Under the pieces are notes generated by a model. It had not been told where the DNA came from. It saw only the letters and a program-made list of their open reading frames with translations, and made no database searches. The position numbers and the translations under genes are program-made. This document shows, piece after piece, positions 14,501-24,770 of a DNA stretch of 64,000 bases. How positions within the stretch are numbered: position 1 is the stretch's first letter; each line of letters begins with the position of its first letter. Where the stretch lies: positions 3,097,988 to 3,161,987 of the forward strand of contig PTFA01000005.1 of NCBI GenBank assembly GCA_003342895.1, in the 5' to 3' direction. This stretch comes from Casuarius casuarius. Taxonomy: Eukaryota > Chordata > Aves > Casuariiformes > Casuariidae.

Positions 14501-17039
14501 AGCAAGTGTTGCTGTTGTTGCCAGGCATCTTCCCTACATGGCAGACCCTCCACCTCCGCTGCTGTCAGTTTTCAACCAAGCATAATTATGTAAACTAACT
14601 GCAATTTTGGCTTACCTTAGTATACTGGCCTTAAAACTGCATCAGCTGGGAGGACATGTGTAACTTGGTCATTTGTCCTGTTGGGAACAATAACTTCTGA
14701 AAACAGAAGCTGATATAGGACATAACCTCACCAAAAAAAGAAAAGAAGTTTCTAAATATTTCCAATGGGATGCTCTTGGGCATGTGAGTCTCAGAGTGTC
14801 AATTTCTCTCTCGAGGTGGGGGGAAAGGCCCTTATAGATACCAACGAGCAGCAGAAACACATTTGTAAATGCACTTTCTGTTAGCTTTGGAGATTTTAAA
14901 AATAATTACCTTATTAAAAGGACTACTCCATCACACACTAGTCCATTTGTTTCAGTTCTTAGTTTAGGCTGTAAGCGTTGCTAGATAAGTAACAGGCCTA
15001 ACAGCATAAGTAAGAAGCTTAAAGTGTAGCTTGACATAAATAGATGGTCATCAGCTGATTAGTATGAGACAAGAAATAGTACACTAGAATTACATGCCTT
15101 TCTTAAAAAGTGTATGTAAGTTTCAAGTATTAGTCTTACTGGTAAAAAGACTAACATAGAAAATTGCTGCAACAGAACTAACAAGGTAGTATAAAAAGGT
15201 AAGTAACCAATCAAAAGTAAAAAATGTTGATAGTATCAAGCTCCACAGTACGTGGAAGAAAAAATTACTAGGTCTAAGATCTAAGGCTAATCAAGAAAAC
15301 ACGTGCATGTAGTGTAATACAGATCTTAAACATTATTTTAACAGATAAATCATGTAAAACAGAAAAGTATGGGTACTCTTTCAGTTTTGCAAAAGCACTA
15401 AGTTATTACCAAAACAGAACCCTTTAAATTAATTTCTATTAGCATGTTCAGCTGTCTTTACAAAGCACTCCAACTGGATGTTAAGTCGAGACTGAAGTCG
15501 AAAAGGCTAGTTCCATCCTCCTTGCCTCCCCCCCTCCCACCTTTTATTGTGCCTCTCTCATGCTGGCTCTAAAACTCACAGATTTGCACACTGAGCTGTA
15601 TTGGGCAACCGAGCTGAATGAAAATTCAGCTGACTAAAACTGTGAAGTCACAGAAATGACAGTGCCAGCATGAGTGGCTGGGGCAGGGTTCAGCTGCAGC
15701 CTGGCTAAATAACCATAGCTTTGGTGTCCCTAAAGATGAACTTTTTTGCTACAGAACCTTGTCTAGAACCAGAATGCCACCAAATCATGGCAAATTAAAT
15801 TCACACTGATTCAAAACTCTCTGTAGAACATTAGTATTTTTACTTCCATAACCTGAAGCGCCACACATTTAAACATGGAAGGAAGGAAGATCTCCAGCAT
15901 GGAAGAACATAACCCCCTTTTAAAAATTAGCAGTTACTTTTTTCTTCAAAAGAAGAGTAAAAGCCTAGGTCTAACTGCACTGTTTGTGAGCTACTTTTCT
16001 TCACTGCAAAAGTAAATCTCTCCCACACTTTTCACACAGAAAACCCAGGATTTTATACCTACGCTGTCTGTAACTCCCTCCTAAATACAAATGTAATTTG
16101 ATATCATGAAAAACTCAAAGCAAAATATCAGCCAACGGATTCACTGGAGCAAGGAGAAAAGAGAGGCCCACAATCACCCGTCCAGATCCAGATTTGTCAG
16201 GGACCACCCTGTCCCCTACCTGCCAAACCCTGCCACCCCTGCCAAATCCTGCAACTTACTGTCATTCCTGTCAAGTATCTGCCAAACGCTGTCTCCCCAC
16301 AAAACTCTGTCACCTACCAAACCCTGCCATCCCTGCTAAACCCTGCCACCTCTGCCAAACCCTGCCACCTACTCTGTCACTCCTTTCAAATACCTGCCAA
16401 ACACTGTCATCCCACAAAACCCTGTCATCCCTGCCAAACCCTGCCACCTACCCTGTCTCCTCTGTCAAGCCCTGTCACTCCTGTCAAACATCCGCCAAAC
16501 CCTGTCACCTACCAAACCCTGCCACCCTGCAAAACCCGTCACCCCTGCCAAACTCTGTCACNCCAATCGCCTGACCCTCATCACTTCACAAACTCACCCA
16601 CCCTGCCAAACCCTGTCACTCTCCTGAACCCTGCCACCCACCCCATCACTCTTAAACAGTTGACAAACCCTCTCACCCCATCAAACTCCGTCACCTCCCA
16701 AACCCCATCACCCTGACGAAGCCCCGTCAGGCCCTGCCACCCACCTCGCCCTGTCGCACCCCCCAGCCCGCCATCCGCCAAACCGTTATTCTTGCCAACC
16801 GCCCGCCGGGCCCCGCCACGCCCCCAGCCCCACCGCCCACCCCGGCTCCCCCCAGCCTCCTTCCCTCCCCCCCCGCAGGGAGGCGCCGGGCCCGCCTCGG
16901 CGCCGCAGCATTGCTCGAGGCCCCAGCGCCGCCATGGTAGGGAAGGGGCGGGGGCGACCGCCCGGGGCGGCACTCACAGGTCCAAGAGGAGCCGGACCTC
17001 GCCGCCGGCGCCGTCCCAACCGCCGCTGAGGCGGCTCAT
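2320..17039 (-). CDS. AMN1: AMN1 homolog, N-terminal ~186 codons in four exons (3' end outside the window)
   Basis: Leucine-rich-repeat protein of the AMN1 family. In yeast Amn1 antagonises the mitotic exit network; the vertebrate protein is poorly characterised. The CDS is join(2320..2537, 6844..6988, 11232..11364, 16978..17039) on the complement strand. Exons of 62, 133, 145 and 218 nt join in one open frame, and every junction is GT-AG. The protein begins [13 protein letters not shown], then has the family block [20 protein letters not shown] (about residues 40-59), followed by LRRs of the cysteine-containing type: [16 protein letters not shown], then [17 protein letters not shown], then the start of a further repeat. 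Vertebrate AMN1 is about 258 residues, so the last ~70 codons are missing here. No matching exon was seen in 1-2319, so they should lie to the left. The first ~15 residues are Gly-rich and unlike the human N-terminus as I recall it, as is common for GC-rich first exons. Confidence 0.95.
3500..4260 (+). mobile_element. Degenerate LTR-like element inside AMN1 intron 3
   Basis: The block contrasts with its AT-rich surroundings and has LTR-like order on the plus strand: a CT/GA-rich region with a tandem duplication at 3704-3771, an acidic-looking GC-richer middle ending near 4140, an AT-rich stretch with TTAATATTTAATTATTTAAC at about 4158-4177, then a GGGAACCTAGGGTCGAGCCC end near 4207-4226. I infer an avian ERV solo LTR. 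Its exact ends and target-site duplication could not be fixed by eye. Confidence 0.45.
3704..3771 (+). repeat. Two-unit tandem duplication, 30-bp core, 38-bp period
   Basis: The core CACTCCGAAAGGGAGGGTGT occurs at 3713-3732 and again 38 bp on (3751-3770). The differences between the units upstream of this core are CA/CG changes typical of CpG decay. Inverted copies of GCATTCCTGCA and TGCAGGAATGC lie across the junction. This probably duplicates an enhancer-like segment of the surrounding LTR. Confidence 0.85.
4557..4575 (+). repeat. Poly(A) tract
   Basis: Nineteen consecutive A residues followed by GAAAA. It may be the tail of an old retroposed fragment on the plus strand, but the upstream 200 bases show no recognisable parent. 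Confidence 0.8.
5109..5148. repeat. 10-bp inverted repeat (hairpin)
   Basis: AGCTCAGGCC at 5109-5118 and its exact complement GGCCTGAGCT at 5139-5148, separated by 20 bp that contain further AGGCC copies. It lies in a GC-richer patch of intron 3. No function can be assigned. Confidence 0.7.
6844..6988 (-). CDS. AMN1: AMN1 coding exon 3 (first LRRs)
   Basis: The exon has 145 nt in phase 0, encoding 48 codons from [15 protein letters not shown] to NRLGITSE plus one base of the following Gly. The acceptor is TTTTCATTACAG and the donor is G|GTATGC. It contains LRR signatures [16 protein letters not shown] and LKKINLNSC. It has no ATG-initiated open frame of its own; it was recognised from the family sequence and from splice phases matching both neighbours. 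Confidence 0.94.
6989..11231 (-). other. AMN1 intron 2
   Basis: A 4.2-kb AT-rich intron. I see no recognisable mobile element. AT-rich low-complexity sequence lies at 10677-10780. Short open frames on both strands here have no protein-like character. Confidence 0.8.
11232..11364 (-). CDS. AMN1: AMN1 coding exon 2
   Basis: The exon has 133 nt: one base completing the leucine codon, then 44 codons ending NISE. The acceptor has a long pyrimidine tract (CTTTCCTTTATTTCAG) and the donor is GAG|GTAAGA. It encodes the most conserved N-terminal AMN1 block, including [15 protein letters not shown] and the hydrophilic RQGQITDSN. Confidence 0.96.
13715..14170 (+). mobile_element. Possible solo LTR
   Basis: The block has promoter-like architecture on the plus strand: an AT-rich 5' part, GATTGGTTAAT (CCAAT-like) near 13968, ACCATAAAAGGG (TATA-like) near 13995, then a pyrimidine-rich CTGAAGCTCTCTTTCTGTCC segment. 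This spacing is usual for avian retroviral LTRs. I have no second copy in the window to confirm it. Confidence 0.3.
16186..16775 (+). repeat. C-rich degenerate minisatellite in AMN1 intron 1
   Basis: Degenerate tandem copies of a roughly 17-19-bp unit close to CTGCCAAACCCTGCCACC. A looser higher-order repeat is seen: similar ~80-114-bp blocks begin with ACTTACTGTC near 16253, ACCTACTCTG near 16367 and ACCTACCCTG near 16447. The plus strand is almost free of G outside TG and GCC contexts, so the AMN1 transcript (minus strand) would read G-rich GGTGGCAGGGTTTGGCAG repeats directly downstream of exon 1. Long open frames here (for example 16194-16574, plus) are by-products of the repeat. Confidence 0.9.
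16978..17039 (-). CDS. AMN1: AMN1 coding exon 1
   Basis: This exon carries the start codon and 20 codons plus two bases of a split leucine codon (CT|G). The ATG on the minus strand is at 17039-17037, inside the context GCCGCCATGA, a good Kozak match. The donor is CT|GTGAGT. The encoded end, LLLDL, joins CLQCL of exon 2 and matches the LLDLCL segment of vertebrate AMN1, which fixes both the start and the splice phase. Confidence 0.92.
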
Positions 17040-17093
17040 GGCGGCGCCGCCGCGGCCCAGGCGGCTGCGGGATGGGGGTGGGGAGCAGTGCCG

Positions 17094-17103
17094 AAATGGC
17101 GGC
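17094..17103 (+). promoter_or_regulatory. YY1 binding site
   Basis: AAATGGCGGC matches the YY1 consensus AAnATGGCGGC. It lies about 55 bp upstream of the AMN1 ATG, on the strand opposite to AMN1. YY1 sites of this form are common near transcription starts of TATA-less promoters. Confidence 0.7.
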
Positions 17104-17120
17104 GCCTCCCTGGGCCGGAG

Positions 17121-17139
17121 GCATCACGGGAGCTGTAGT
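17121..17139 (-). promoter_or_regulatory. ZNF143 (Staf/SBS) binding site
   Basis: The minus strand reads ACTACAGCTCCCGTGATGC. The established ZNF143 consensus is ACTACAnnTCCCAGnATGC, so the match is close, with differences only inside the variable AG. It lies about 82-100 bp upstream of the AMN1 start codon and in the gene's orientation. Confidence 0.8.
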
Positions 17140-17300
17140 CCGGGCGCCGCCGCCGCCTCAGGCGTTTGGCGGGAAGCAGAGGGAGCGGGCTGAAACACCG
17201 CGAAAGCCCTCGCAAAAAGGGGTCTCCCTGCCCCCCTCTTCCATCCCCNTCCCAGGGCTGAGGGCGCCCGGTAGGTTAGGAGCCGTCGGGCAGAGGGGCG

Positions 17301-17899
17301 CAGTTGCTTTATCCTCCTCCTTGCACAGGAACTGTGGCTTTGTCATTGCTACTGTCGGCAGACCCATACCAGTGAAACACAGCGCTGGTTTTTCCTCATG
17401 GCCAGTAATCTGCCGAGACTACAGCCTGCTGGGTCTTTCCAATTACAGTTTCTTTTTTCCTCCTCTCCCATTTTTTCCATTCTGCCTGCATATGAGGGGG
17501 AAAACTCATACCTAGATTAAAGCACCCCTGCTCTGGCTACTTGTTCCCGCTGGAGCACTATCGCTGTGTGGTACTGGCAAACTCTTCAGGTGCATGGGGT
17601 TGAATAAGGCCGGGGTCATGCTGATGGGGTTTTACTGCTCCCCGGCTTGTGCTTTGGAAGCAATTACTAGCCTGGTCACAGCCTTCAGCTGATCACCTCA
17701 CGTGGTCAAGTTGCTTCTGAAATAGCTGGTGAACTGCACAACCTTACGCACCAGTGCTGTATGTCAAGCTAGACCTGGCACTAGGTTGCCTCAGGGAGCA
17801 GTTACATGCTGCTCTCCTGCAGGCAGCTACTAAGTGTGTTGAGAAAATGCACAAGTAAAACATCAGGCTATAACTGGCAATTCAGGAAGAGCTTGAAAA
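17301..17899. other. AMN1 upstream flank, no element recognised
   Basis: About 600 bp between the CpG island and the first CR1. It falls from moderate to average GC. I see no open reading frame or repeat worth naming. Confidence 0.6.
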
Positions 17900-19865
17900 C
17901 ACAGAATCATAGAAAGTTGACGGTTGAAGGAACCTCTGGAGGTCTTCTAGTCCAATCTTCCTGCTCAAAGCAGGGTCAGCTAGAGTAGGTTGTCCAGGAC
18001 CACATCCAGTTAGGTTTTGACTATCTCCAGGGATGGAGACTCCACCATGTCTCGGGGTGCCTCTTCTGGTATTCAATCACCCTCACAGAGGGGGAAAAAA
18101 AATTGAAATACAAGAAATTCCATTTAAAAATGCAATTTGTGCCAATTATTTCTTGCCCTGTCCCTGAGTGCTAGTGAGAAGAGTCGGGCTCTGTCTTCTG
18201 TACTCCTTCCCATCAAGTATTTATACACATTGACAAACCTTCTGTTCTGCAGACTAAGCAGTCCCAGGTCTCTCAGCCTCTCCTTGTGTGAGAGATGTCC
18301 AATCCCTTAGTCATTTTAATAGTCCTTCACTGGACTCACTCTAGTAGGTCCATTTCTCTCTTGTGCTGGAGAGCCCAGAGTTGGACACAGTACTCTCAGA
18401 CATGGCCTCACCAGTGCTGAGCAGAGGTGAAGGATCACCTCCCTTGACCTTCTGGCAACACTCTGCCTAATGCAGCCCATAACGCTATTGGCCTTCTTTG
18501 CCATGAGGGCACATTTTTGGCTCACAGTCAACTTCTTGTCCCACAAAACCCCCAGGGCCTTTTCTGCAATGCTCCTTTGCAGCTGGTCAGCCCACAGCCC
18601 GTACTGGTGCATGGGGTTATTCCTCCCTAGGTGCAGGACCCTGCACTTGCCTTTGTTGAACTTCATGAGGTTCCTCTCTGCCCATTTCTCCAGTCTGTCA
18701 AGGTCCTTCTGAAGCCCTCTGGTGTATCAGCCACTCCTCCCAGCTTTGCATCATCAGCAGACTCGCTGAGGGTGCCTTTGGTCCAATCATCCAGGTCATT
18801 AATGAAGATGTTCAACAGTATTGGAGCTAGTATCAGCCCCTGAGGGACACCATTAGTGACTGGCCTCCAGCTGGACTTCATGTCGCTGATCACAACCCTC
18901 TGAGCCAGTGAGTTGAAACAGTTTCCAGTCCACCTAACTGTCCACTTATCTAGCCCATAACTTCCTCAAATAAGCTGATGAAGTTTGGATAACAGTGCTG
19001 AAAGCCTTGCCAAAGTGAAGATAGACAACATCCACTACTCTCCCCTCATCACTAAGCCAGTCATCTCATCATAGAATGCTAAGAAGAATTTTCCCTTCTT
19101 GAATGCCTGCTGACTGCTCCCAATCACCTTCTTGTCCTTTATGTGTTTGGAAATGGCTTCCAGGATTATTTGCTCCATCACCTTCCCAGCAACCAAGGTG
19201 AGGCTGACCATCCTATAATTCCCTGGTTCCTTCTTCTTGAAGATAAGGATGACACTTTTTTTCCTCTAGCCCTCAGGAACCTCTCTTGATCACCATGACC
19301 TTTCAAAGACAACCAGGAATGGCCTCACGGTGACATTGGCCAGCTCCCTCAACTCTTACGGGTGCATCCCATCAGGTTCCCCAGACTTGTTTATGTTCAG
19401 CCGAAGTGTTCACTAACCTAATCCTCCTCCACTTGAGGGCAAGTCTTACTTGCTCCAGACTTTACTTCCCATCTCAGAGGCCTGAGATACCTGAAGCCAG
19501 AACTTGCCAGTAAAGACCAAGGAGAAGGCAGCACTCAGTACTTCAACATTTTCCATATCCTTTATCACCAGAGCGCCTGCCCATTCAGCAGCAGGTCCAC
19601 CTTTTTTCTAGTTTTTCTTTTGCAGCTGGTATACCTGTAGAAACCCTTTTTTATCTGGTCTTTTGTTTTCCTAACCCTACCCTCAAATGCTCAGACAGTG
19701 TCTTTATACTCCTCCTGGATCACCTGTTCCTGCTTGCACCTCTTCTCTACTTCCATTTTATGTTTGAGTTTAGTCAGGAGCTCCTTGTTCATCCATGCAA
19801 GCCTTCTGCCACCTTACAGGATATTCCACTCATCAGGATGGACTATTCCTGAGCTTGACACAGAT
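17900..19865 (-). mobile_element. CR1 LINE copy 1, 5'-truncated and decayed
   Basis: Minus-strand CR1 (chicken repeat 1) LINE. Its 3' end is at the low-coordinate side, where the minus strand finishes TTCTATGATTCTGTG (17900-17914), the CR1 terminal octamer repeat. Reading leftward from 19865 come the endonuclease/RT linker (Met-Asn-Lys-Glu-Leu-Leu-like), reverse transcriptase and the 3' UTR. It aligns collinearly with copy 2 at 56.8-59.3 kb but is more divergent and heavily frameshifted, so it is older. Its 5' end is truncated, the usual outcome of target-primed reverse transcription. Confidence 0.93.
18316..18893 (-). pseudogene. CR1 ORF2 remnant: reverse transcriptase C-terminal half (copy 1)
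   Basis: Two overlapping frame segments. The upstream one (18663-18893) has GVPQGLILAPILLNIFINDL, the RT motif B region, and [16 protein letters not shown], where the catalytic [FY]-x-D-D box of motif C survives as ADD. The downstream one (18316-18666) carries KGKCRVLHLGRNNP and the helical thumb. A frameshift between them and missing upstream domains rule out activity. Confidence 0.88.
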
Positions 19866-20834
19866 CTTCAACAGTCACACACCTCCTGCAGCCTGAAAGA
19901 TCATCTCCCACTTCACCAGAAAAGGGCCCCAGGGACCCCTGCAGCCCTAGCCCTGCATTCTCCTTCTGGAGTTCCATCAAGGCTGAAGCATTTGATATTG
20001 CAGAGAAAGCTACTTCAAAGGTTAATGGAGACTGTGCCCCATGGTGCTGCCTACTATTGCTGGGGAAACACATACTGCTCTGAGAAAAAGTTGTCAATCA
20101 CTTCTATACACCAACTGCTGTGCCTGTACACTGCACTCTAGGCCCAGCTCCTATATAGGCCACTCCCAAGCACTGGCTCAAAGGGTGCTTGACCCTCCCT
20201 AATCAGGGGTCAGCTGGAACAAAAGCTCCAAGCACCTTTGATCAAGGACAGCTGACAGAACTCATTAGAGCTTATCATGCAGCCCACTTAACTGTTATGT
20301 TACTCCTTTATTTACTGTATAGCTTGCCAAATGCTGAATACATTTATGCTAAATCAACCATTCAATCACTATCTCACCACAACAATTCTAAACGTGTTTG
20401 TGCTGCGTTGACAATCTGGTTACTATCCCATCTCAGCACAATGGTTCCCATGCCATGTCCATGACCTCCTGCTATTTTTGAATTTCTTCCTACAGCACAA
20501 TACCGGAAACTGCTTTGAAGGTATACCATGATATCATCATGAATTGATCTGACCGGCAGCCTGTGCTGACATCTGGGTGTAAAATCCCTCAGTCTGAAAA
20601 ACTTCCTTAGGTAAAACTGAAGAGATCAGAGCTCTAACTATATGAGAACATTTACTTGCTTTGTGAAACTAGACAGTAGTCCCAAAGTGTCATAATCCAG
20701 TGTTGCCATCCGCACTGCATAATCCACACTGCAACAAGACCTAAAGAGTAGGATATGAGATCCTACAGAGGCATATGTGATTTGGTTTTTTTTAAATAAT
20801 GGTAAGTTAAACTGACAAATGTAGCATTAAAGAT
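19866..20834. other. Unassigned sequence upstream of CR1 copy 1
   Basis: No gene is recognised. A TATA-like CTCCTATATAGGCCACTCCC lies at about 20148-20167 followed by a G/C-mixed stretch, so an LTR fragment is possible. The open frames at 19698-20141 (plus) and 19843-20097 (minus) are antisense or unassigned. Confidence 0.45.
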
Positions 20835-21350
20835 TACCAGTNATGGATTCTGCCTGCCTGATTCTGAAACAATGGCACCCACACAGCTAGTTAATTTTGT
20901 TGCAGCCTTGCAACTGTCTAAAGATGGTTCTCCTTCAACAGGTAACAACCTATATGTGTATACAATTACATGCGCGTGAAAGATATTCAAGTCCTGTACA
21001 GCAGTTGGCTGATGTTCCAACAGGCAGTTCCTGGTTTTCTTCAATATCTTTCAAGATGCAGTTTTCTGATAACATAACTAATGTTTTCCAGATGTGGCCT
21101 CCCAACAACTGTAACACATTCTACTCATGCACAGTATACATTCTTGTTCTAGGGTCACTAAATAGGTCATGCACACATTCCTGTCCTAGAACCATTAAAA
21201 ATGTGTTCTACAAAACAATGGCTCGTTAAAAGAATATATGTACGTAATGCTTTTGCTACTGCTTGTTATTAATATCTATCTAATTATGACACTGTTGCTG
21301 TTGGGTTGACTTAAATGAATTTGATTCCCTTTCAGTTACAGCACCACATG
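20835..21350. mobile_element. Dispersed repeat family E, copy 1
   Basis: Homologous, in the same order and strand, to 60780-60998 plus 62085-62390. Shared blocks include CACAGCTAGT, GTCTAAAGATGGTTC, CAGTTCCTG, CTAATGTTTTC, TTCTTGTTCTAGGGTC and ATATCTAATTATG-like. This copy is continuous where the second is split by an insertion. Identity of the family is uncertain: an ERV LTR or an internal ERV segment. Confidence 0.75.
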
Positions 21351-24050
21351 GGCCTATGTTGAAGTTAGTAATCATAAATCTTACTTCACTTGCACTTCAG
21401 AGCTGTGGCTAGTACTTAAGGAGCCAGGAGGTCACTGAACTGTAAGAAAAGAGGTTGACAGATGGCTTTAAATATCAGTAGAAAAAATTTATAGTTTCAA
21501 CTGTGTCTTTTATGACAGCAGTTTCTCTCCACTGAGTGACACAGCATCATGACTTGGTTCTCTAAGCATATGGGATGATAGGATTCTCTCAGNGAGGACT
21601 TTATTTTCAATGATTTTGAAAGTACATGCTCTGTTACGAGGAAGATACCAGACAATGTTTCCCAAAATGTGTTCTCTATATAACTCTAGCAAGGAGTCAT
21701 GTGTACCTTAGTAAACAATTGTAAATTCCATTTGCTTTTCCTTTCTCAAAACAAATGATTCTGTACAAAGCTATTATATCAACTGTCTTCTCTACTTCAC
21801 AGGTTTCCAAAGACCTAAGAAGCAGCAGGGAAGTAAAAGTATTATTTTAAAGTAATTGCATGTTTGAGTTCAGACGTGTTTAGATGTAGTAACAGATGAG
21901 TGACATCTTTCAGAGTTTCAATTTTAACTTGTTAAACAAATTTTTGACACCCACATGCAACTGGCTGTATCTGTTCCCACCTACAAATCATTGTTTCACA
22001 TGAGGGTGGAATTCACCAACTAGATCAGGTGCTCATGATGTTGCGCGTGTACCCGCGGTCACTCATGCTGCTGTTCGTTGGGCACTGCGGGGTGGCTGCT
22101 GTAGCAAGGACTGAACATGCACTTTGGGATTTATCAGGCAGCCTTCCCATCTTTATGCAGGAGCCACTTACTAAATAGCCCATGATTCCTTTCTCCCTGT
22201 CCTATGACCATCTGTTTAAGAGATGGCACCTCTTCAAAACTATGGTGGCAGCAGTTGAGTCTCTGGCTCCCAATAATAATTAGAAATGCACAACAAATCC
22301 CCTTGGTTTTGTCATCCCACTCAGGTACCTGCTTTCTTGCAGTGTTTCCACAGTGAGGAGAAGCAGGAAGCAAACAGCAATGATTTCTAATGCAGATGTT
22401 TTGTATTACACTGCAGATATTTAGCCAGGGTATCCAGCAGTTAGAGTCGGACAGTAAAGGTGAGAAAGATAGCAAGATTACAGCAATGATCTGGATTCTT
22501 AAAACAGCTACAGTTTCAGTTCCCTCTTGTGAGCCTGTGAAGCAGCTGTGGGGTGTTGAGAGGTGTGCTCAAGTCACACCAGCATAGCTGTAAAGCTTCA
22601 CGATGAGTGATATAATGACATCTCTGCATGGGAGACTACAGGCTTCAGACATAGCTAGTGCATCACGTACAGGGTGCCTTGAATAACTTTATTGTAAAGG
22701 ATGAAATCTTTTCCTGTCTTAGAATGAAATACACAGATAAGCCCACCTGGCTGAACAGCCTTGTAGCAAATAAGATGCATTTGGATATCCTAAAGTAATT
22801 TTCAACTGATCTTTTATTTACAACTGGCAGACTTTTATTACACTGCAGATTGCATTTTGTTCATTCGTCATACTCAACTTGAAACCTTCAGAATTGTTTC
22901 CATTTTGTTATACTACAGAGGTTGTGATTGCTCACTATCCACATATTACAGCACTTTTCTTAGTGTCTTTCAATCCATAGCATATATGAAGGAATTTCTA
23001 ATTTCCCATAGAAGTTTGGATTTTTCTTTGACTATCTCATATAAAACCACACTGAGTTCTTCAGACTGGTGCACCATGTTCACTTAACACGTTCAGTTAT
23101 GTGCTTTGAGGTTAAACAGGGTGGTCTACACTGCATGATTTCACTGTGAAAATAACATTTATAATGCTTCCCATGCACAGTTCATCACAGTTCTCATTAA
23201 TGCATGTCACATTCTGTGGCTCTGTTGGCTTGATGATTCTATAAGGCAGTCCTCACTATCCTTAGAAACGTCATTATAAGACAGTGCTTAAAGGGTGAAG
23301 TAGGCAGTTTAGTTTTATTTTTATAACATAAAATAGATACAGGTCAGTCTATGCCTAATTACTTACTGTGAACCTATTCTCAGTGCCTCTAAGTATCAGG
23401 CTTATGATTCTATCCATTATCACTTCTAATGTCTTCTTAGCCCTACCATCTCTGGTCCAGATAAAATCGCATTTGTTCTGATTACACTACATTTACTGAA
23501 TCCATATTTATGACTTGGGCTTCAAGAGAGGCATTACTCAGCTATGAAGAGATTTCAAAGAAAGAGAAGTCCAGTAAAAACTTTTCCCTTTAAAAAAAAA
23601 GAAAAACAGTGTTTACAGTTCTCTGGCCGCTCTCTCACCATTATTACAATGATAGCACTGAGATATAATGATCTTTTTACCAAAAGGTCGGGCTCATGGT
23701 CCCCAGCTCCTTTTATTGATTCAGAGTGCACTCTGTTGACTCTGGCTTATATGGATCTCCCAGCAGGGCTCAGGCATCTCGAACATTTTCTTAGCCTGGC
23801 CATTAGCCTTTGCACTTCTTGTCCGGGAAATGTCATGTGATATGCAGTCTAAGGCAATCTAAAAATGTCAAATCCTTTCCAAAATACTTGCTTCTTTATT
23901 GCAATATGCCATGATACAGAACTAACATTTAACTGCAAAAATAAATGCCTATTTGAGTTTAGTTCACTACAGTAATAGATATTTGTCACTAAAATAATGA
24001 CAGGGCATATGGATTCTGGTAGATACTCCATTTTATATCTGCTTTATGCA
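21351..24050. other. Intergenic, nothing recognised
   Basis: About 2.7 kb of AT-rich sequence. There is no protein-like open frame. A short CpG-containing patch (GCGCGTGTACCCGCGGTC) lies at 22043-22060 without other promoter features. Confidence 0.5.
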
Positions 24051-24059
24051 AGCTAAACA

Positions 24060-24770
24060 TACAAGGTTTATAGCTACAGCTTATTAATGTAGAGATTTGT
24101 AATAAAAATATTAAGATTAGTATGAATGAATTGCAATTTGAAATATATGTATGTGAAAGCACCGGAAGAAACAGTAGAGGAGCACTGAGGAGTGTGCTGT
24201 TTGTGTCATGCCCAGAAGACCTGTGCTCCAACATGACCACAGTACAGATGACTTGTCAGCAGAAGACCTGCAGTCTGACAGCATGGGGATGGCAACAAGG
24301 TCATAGCACACTGTATGTGACATTTCACTTTCTGTTAGATCATCAGGAAGACGTAGCCTAGACAGTTGGCCTGAAGATACACAAAATGGGGAAACAAAGA
24401 CAAAGGGCAGTGATTTTGCCAAAGATTAAAGCATGAGGAAGGAAGCAAGATTCCAAGGCAAAAGATCACACAAGAATTGCTGCTGACTCCTACAAGACCT
24501 GTCCTAAAAAACAACCAAAACTCATCCATCACAGCCAGACAAGAGGATCTCAAGAGACAGTAAGAGCATTTGGTGGCCCTTGTCTGTCTCCTCTCTGTCA
24601 CGCACGGGTGATCCTGGTCAAGCCACTTTGACACCCACATCTTTGGTGCTTGCAAATATGAGAGAATGAGTGAATGAAATCTATGAGAGTATGAGTGTGA
24701 GTGAAATCACTTTTGTTTAAAATAAAATCACCTTCCCCTTCCATAAGGTCTCATATTGAGTTTAGTTATG
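24060..24770 (+). mobile_element. LTR family A, copy 1
   Basis: One of four related segments (with 54230-54830, 54995-55620 and, on the minus strand, about 36590-36760). Shared with the 55-kb copy at the 5' side are GTAGAGATTTGTAATA and GGTATGAATG-like, then GAAAGCACC. Shared at the 3' side are TGATCCTGG-CA-GCC, GAGTGAAATCACTTTTG, AAAATAAAATCACCTTCCCC and a TAAGGTCT-type end. AATAAA lies 20-40 bp before the end, as expected for the R region of an LTR read on the plus strand. There is no internal viral sequence, so it is most likely a solo LTR. Confidence 0.65.

Larger units (their letters stand above)
11365..16977 (-). other. AMN1 intron 1
   Basis: A 5.6-kb first intron. It contains a possible LTR near 13.7-14.2 kb and, directly behind exon 1, the C-rich minisatellite at 16.2-16.77 kb and the intronic half of the CpG island. 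The rest is unassigned. Confidence 0.85.
16780..17300. promoter_or_regulatory. CpG island promoter of AMN1
   Basis: This is the only dense CpG block in the window: GC-rich, many CG dinucleotides, runs of GCCGCC. It covers AMN1 exon 1 and about 250 bp upstream. There is no TATA box at a suitable distance; YY1 and ZNF143 sites lie 55-100 bp upstream of the ATG, as in TATA-less housekeeping promoters. Divergent transcription to the right is possible, but I see no gene there. Confidence 0.85.

Noticed and set aside
16106..16574. Overlapping plus-strand frames of repeated [16 protein letters not shown] peptides
   Set aside because: They are translation of the C-rich minisatellite; the repeat lacks stops in several frames, so openness is not evidence of coding.
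16186..16775. CRISPR-like repeat array
   Set aside because: Units are degenerate, directly adjacent and without unique spacers, and the host is a vertebrate.
17097..17120. ATG in good context on the plus strand (ATGGCGGCGCC) suggesting a divergent gene
   Set aside because: The ATGGCGGC is better explained as the YY1 site; the following frame shows no family and no downstream exon was found.
16581..17515. Several long frames on both strands in the CpG island
   Set aside because: Stop codons are rare in GC-rich DNA; the frames are Pro/Arg/Gly/Ala-rich and mutually overlapping. Only the AMN1 exon 1 frame has splice and homology support.
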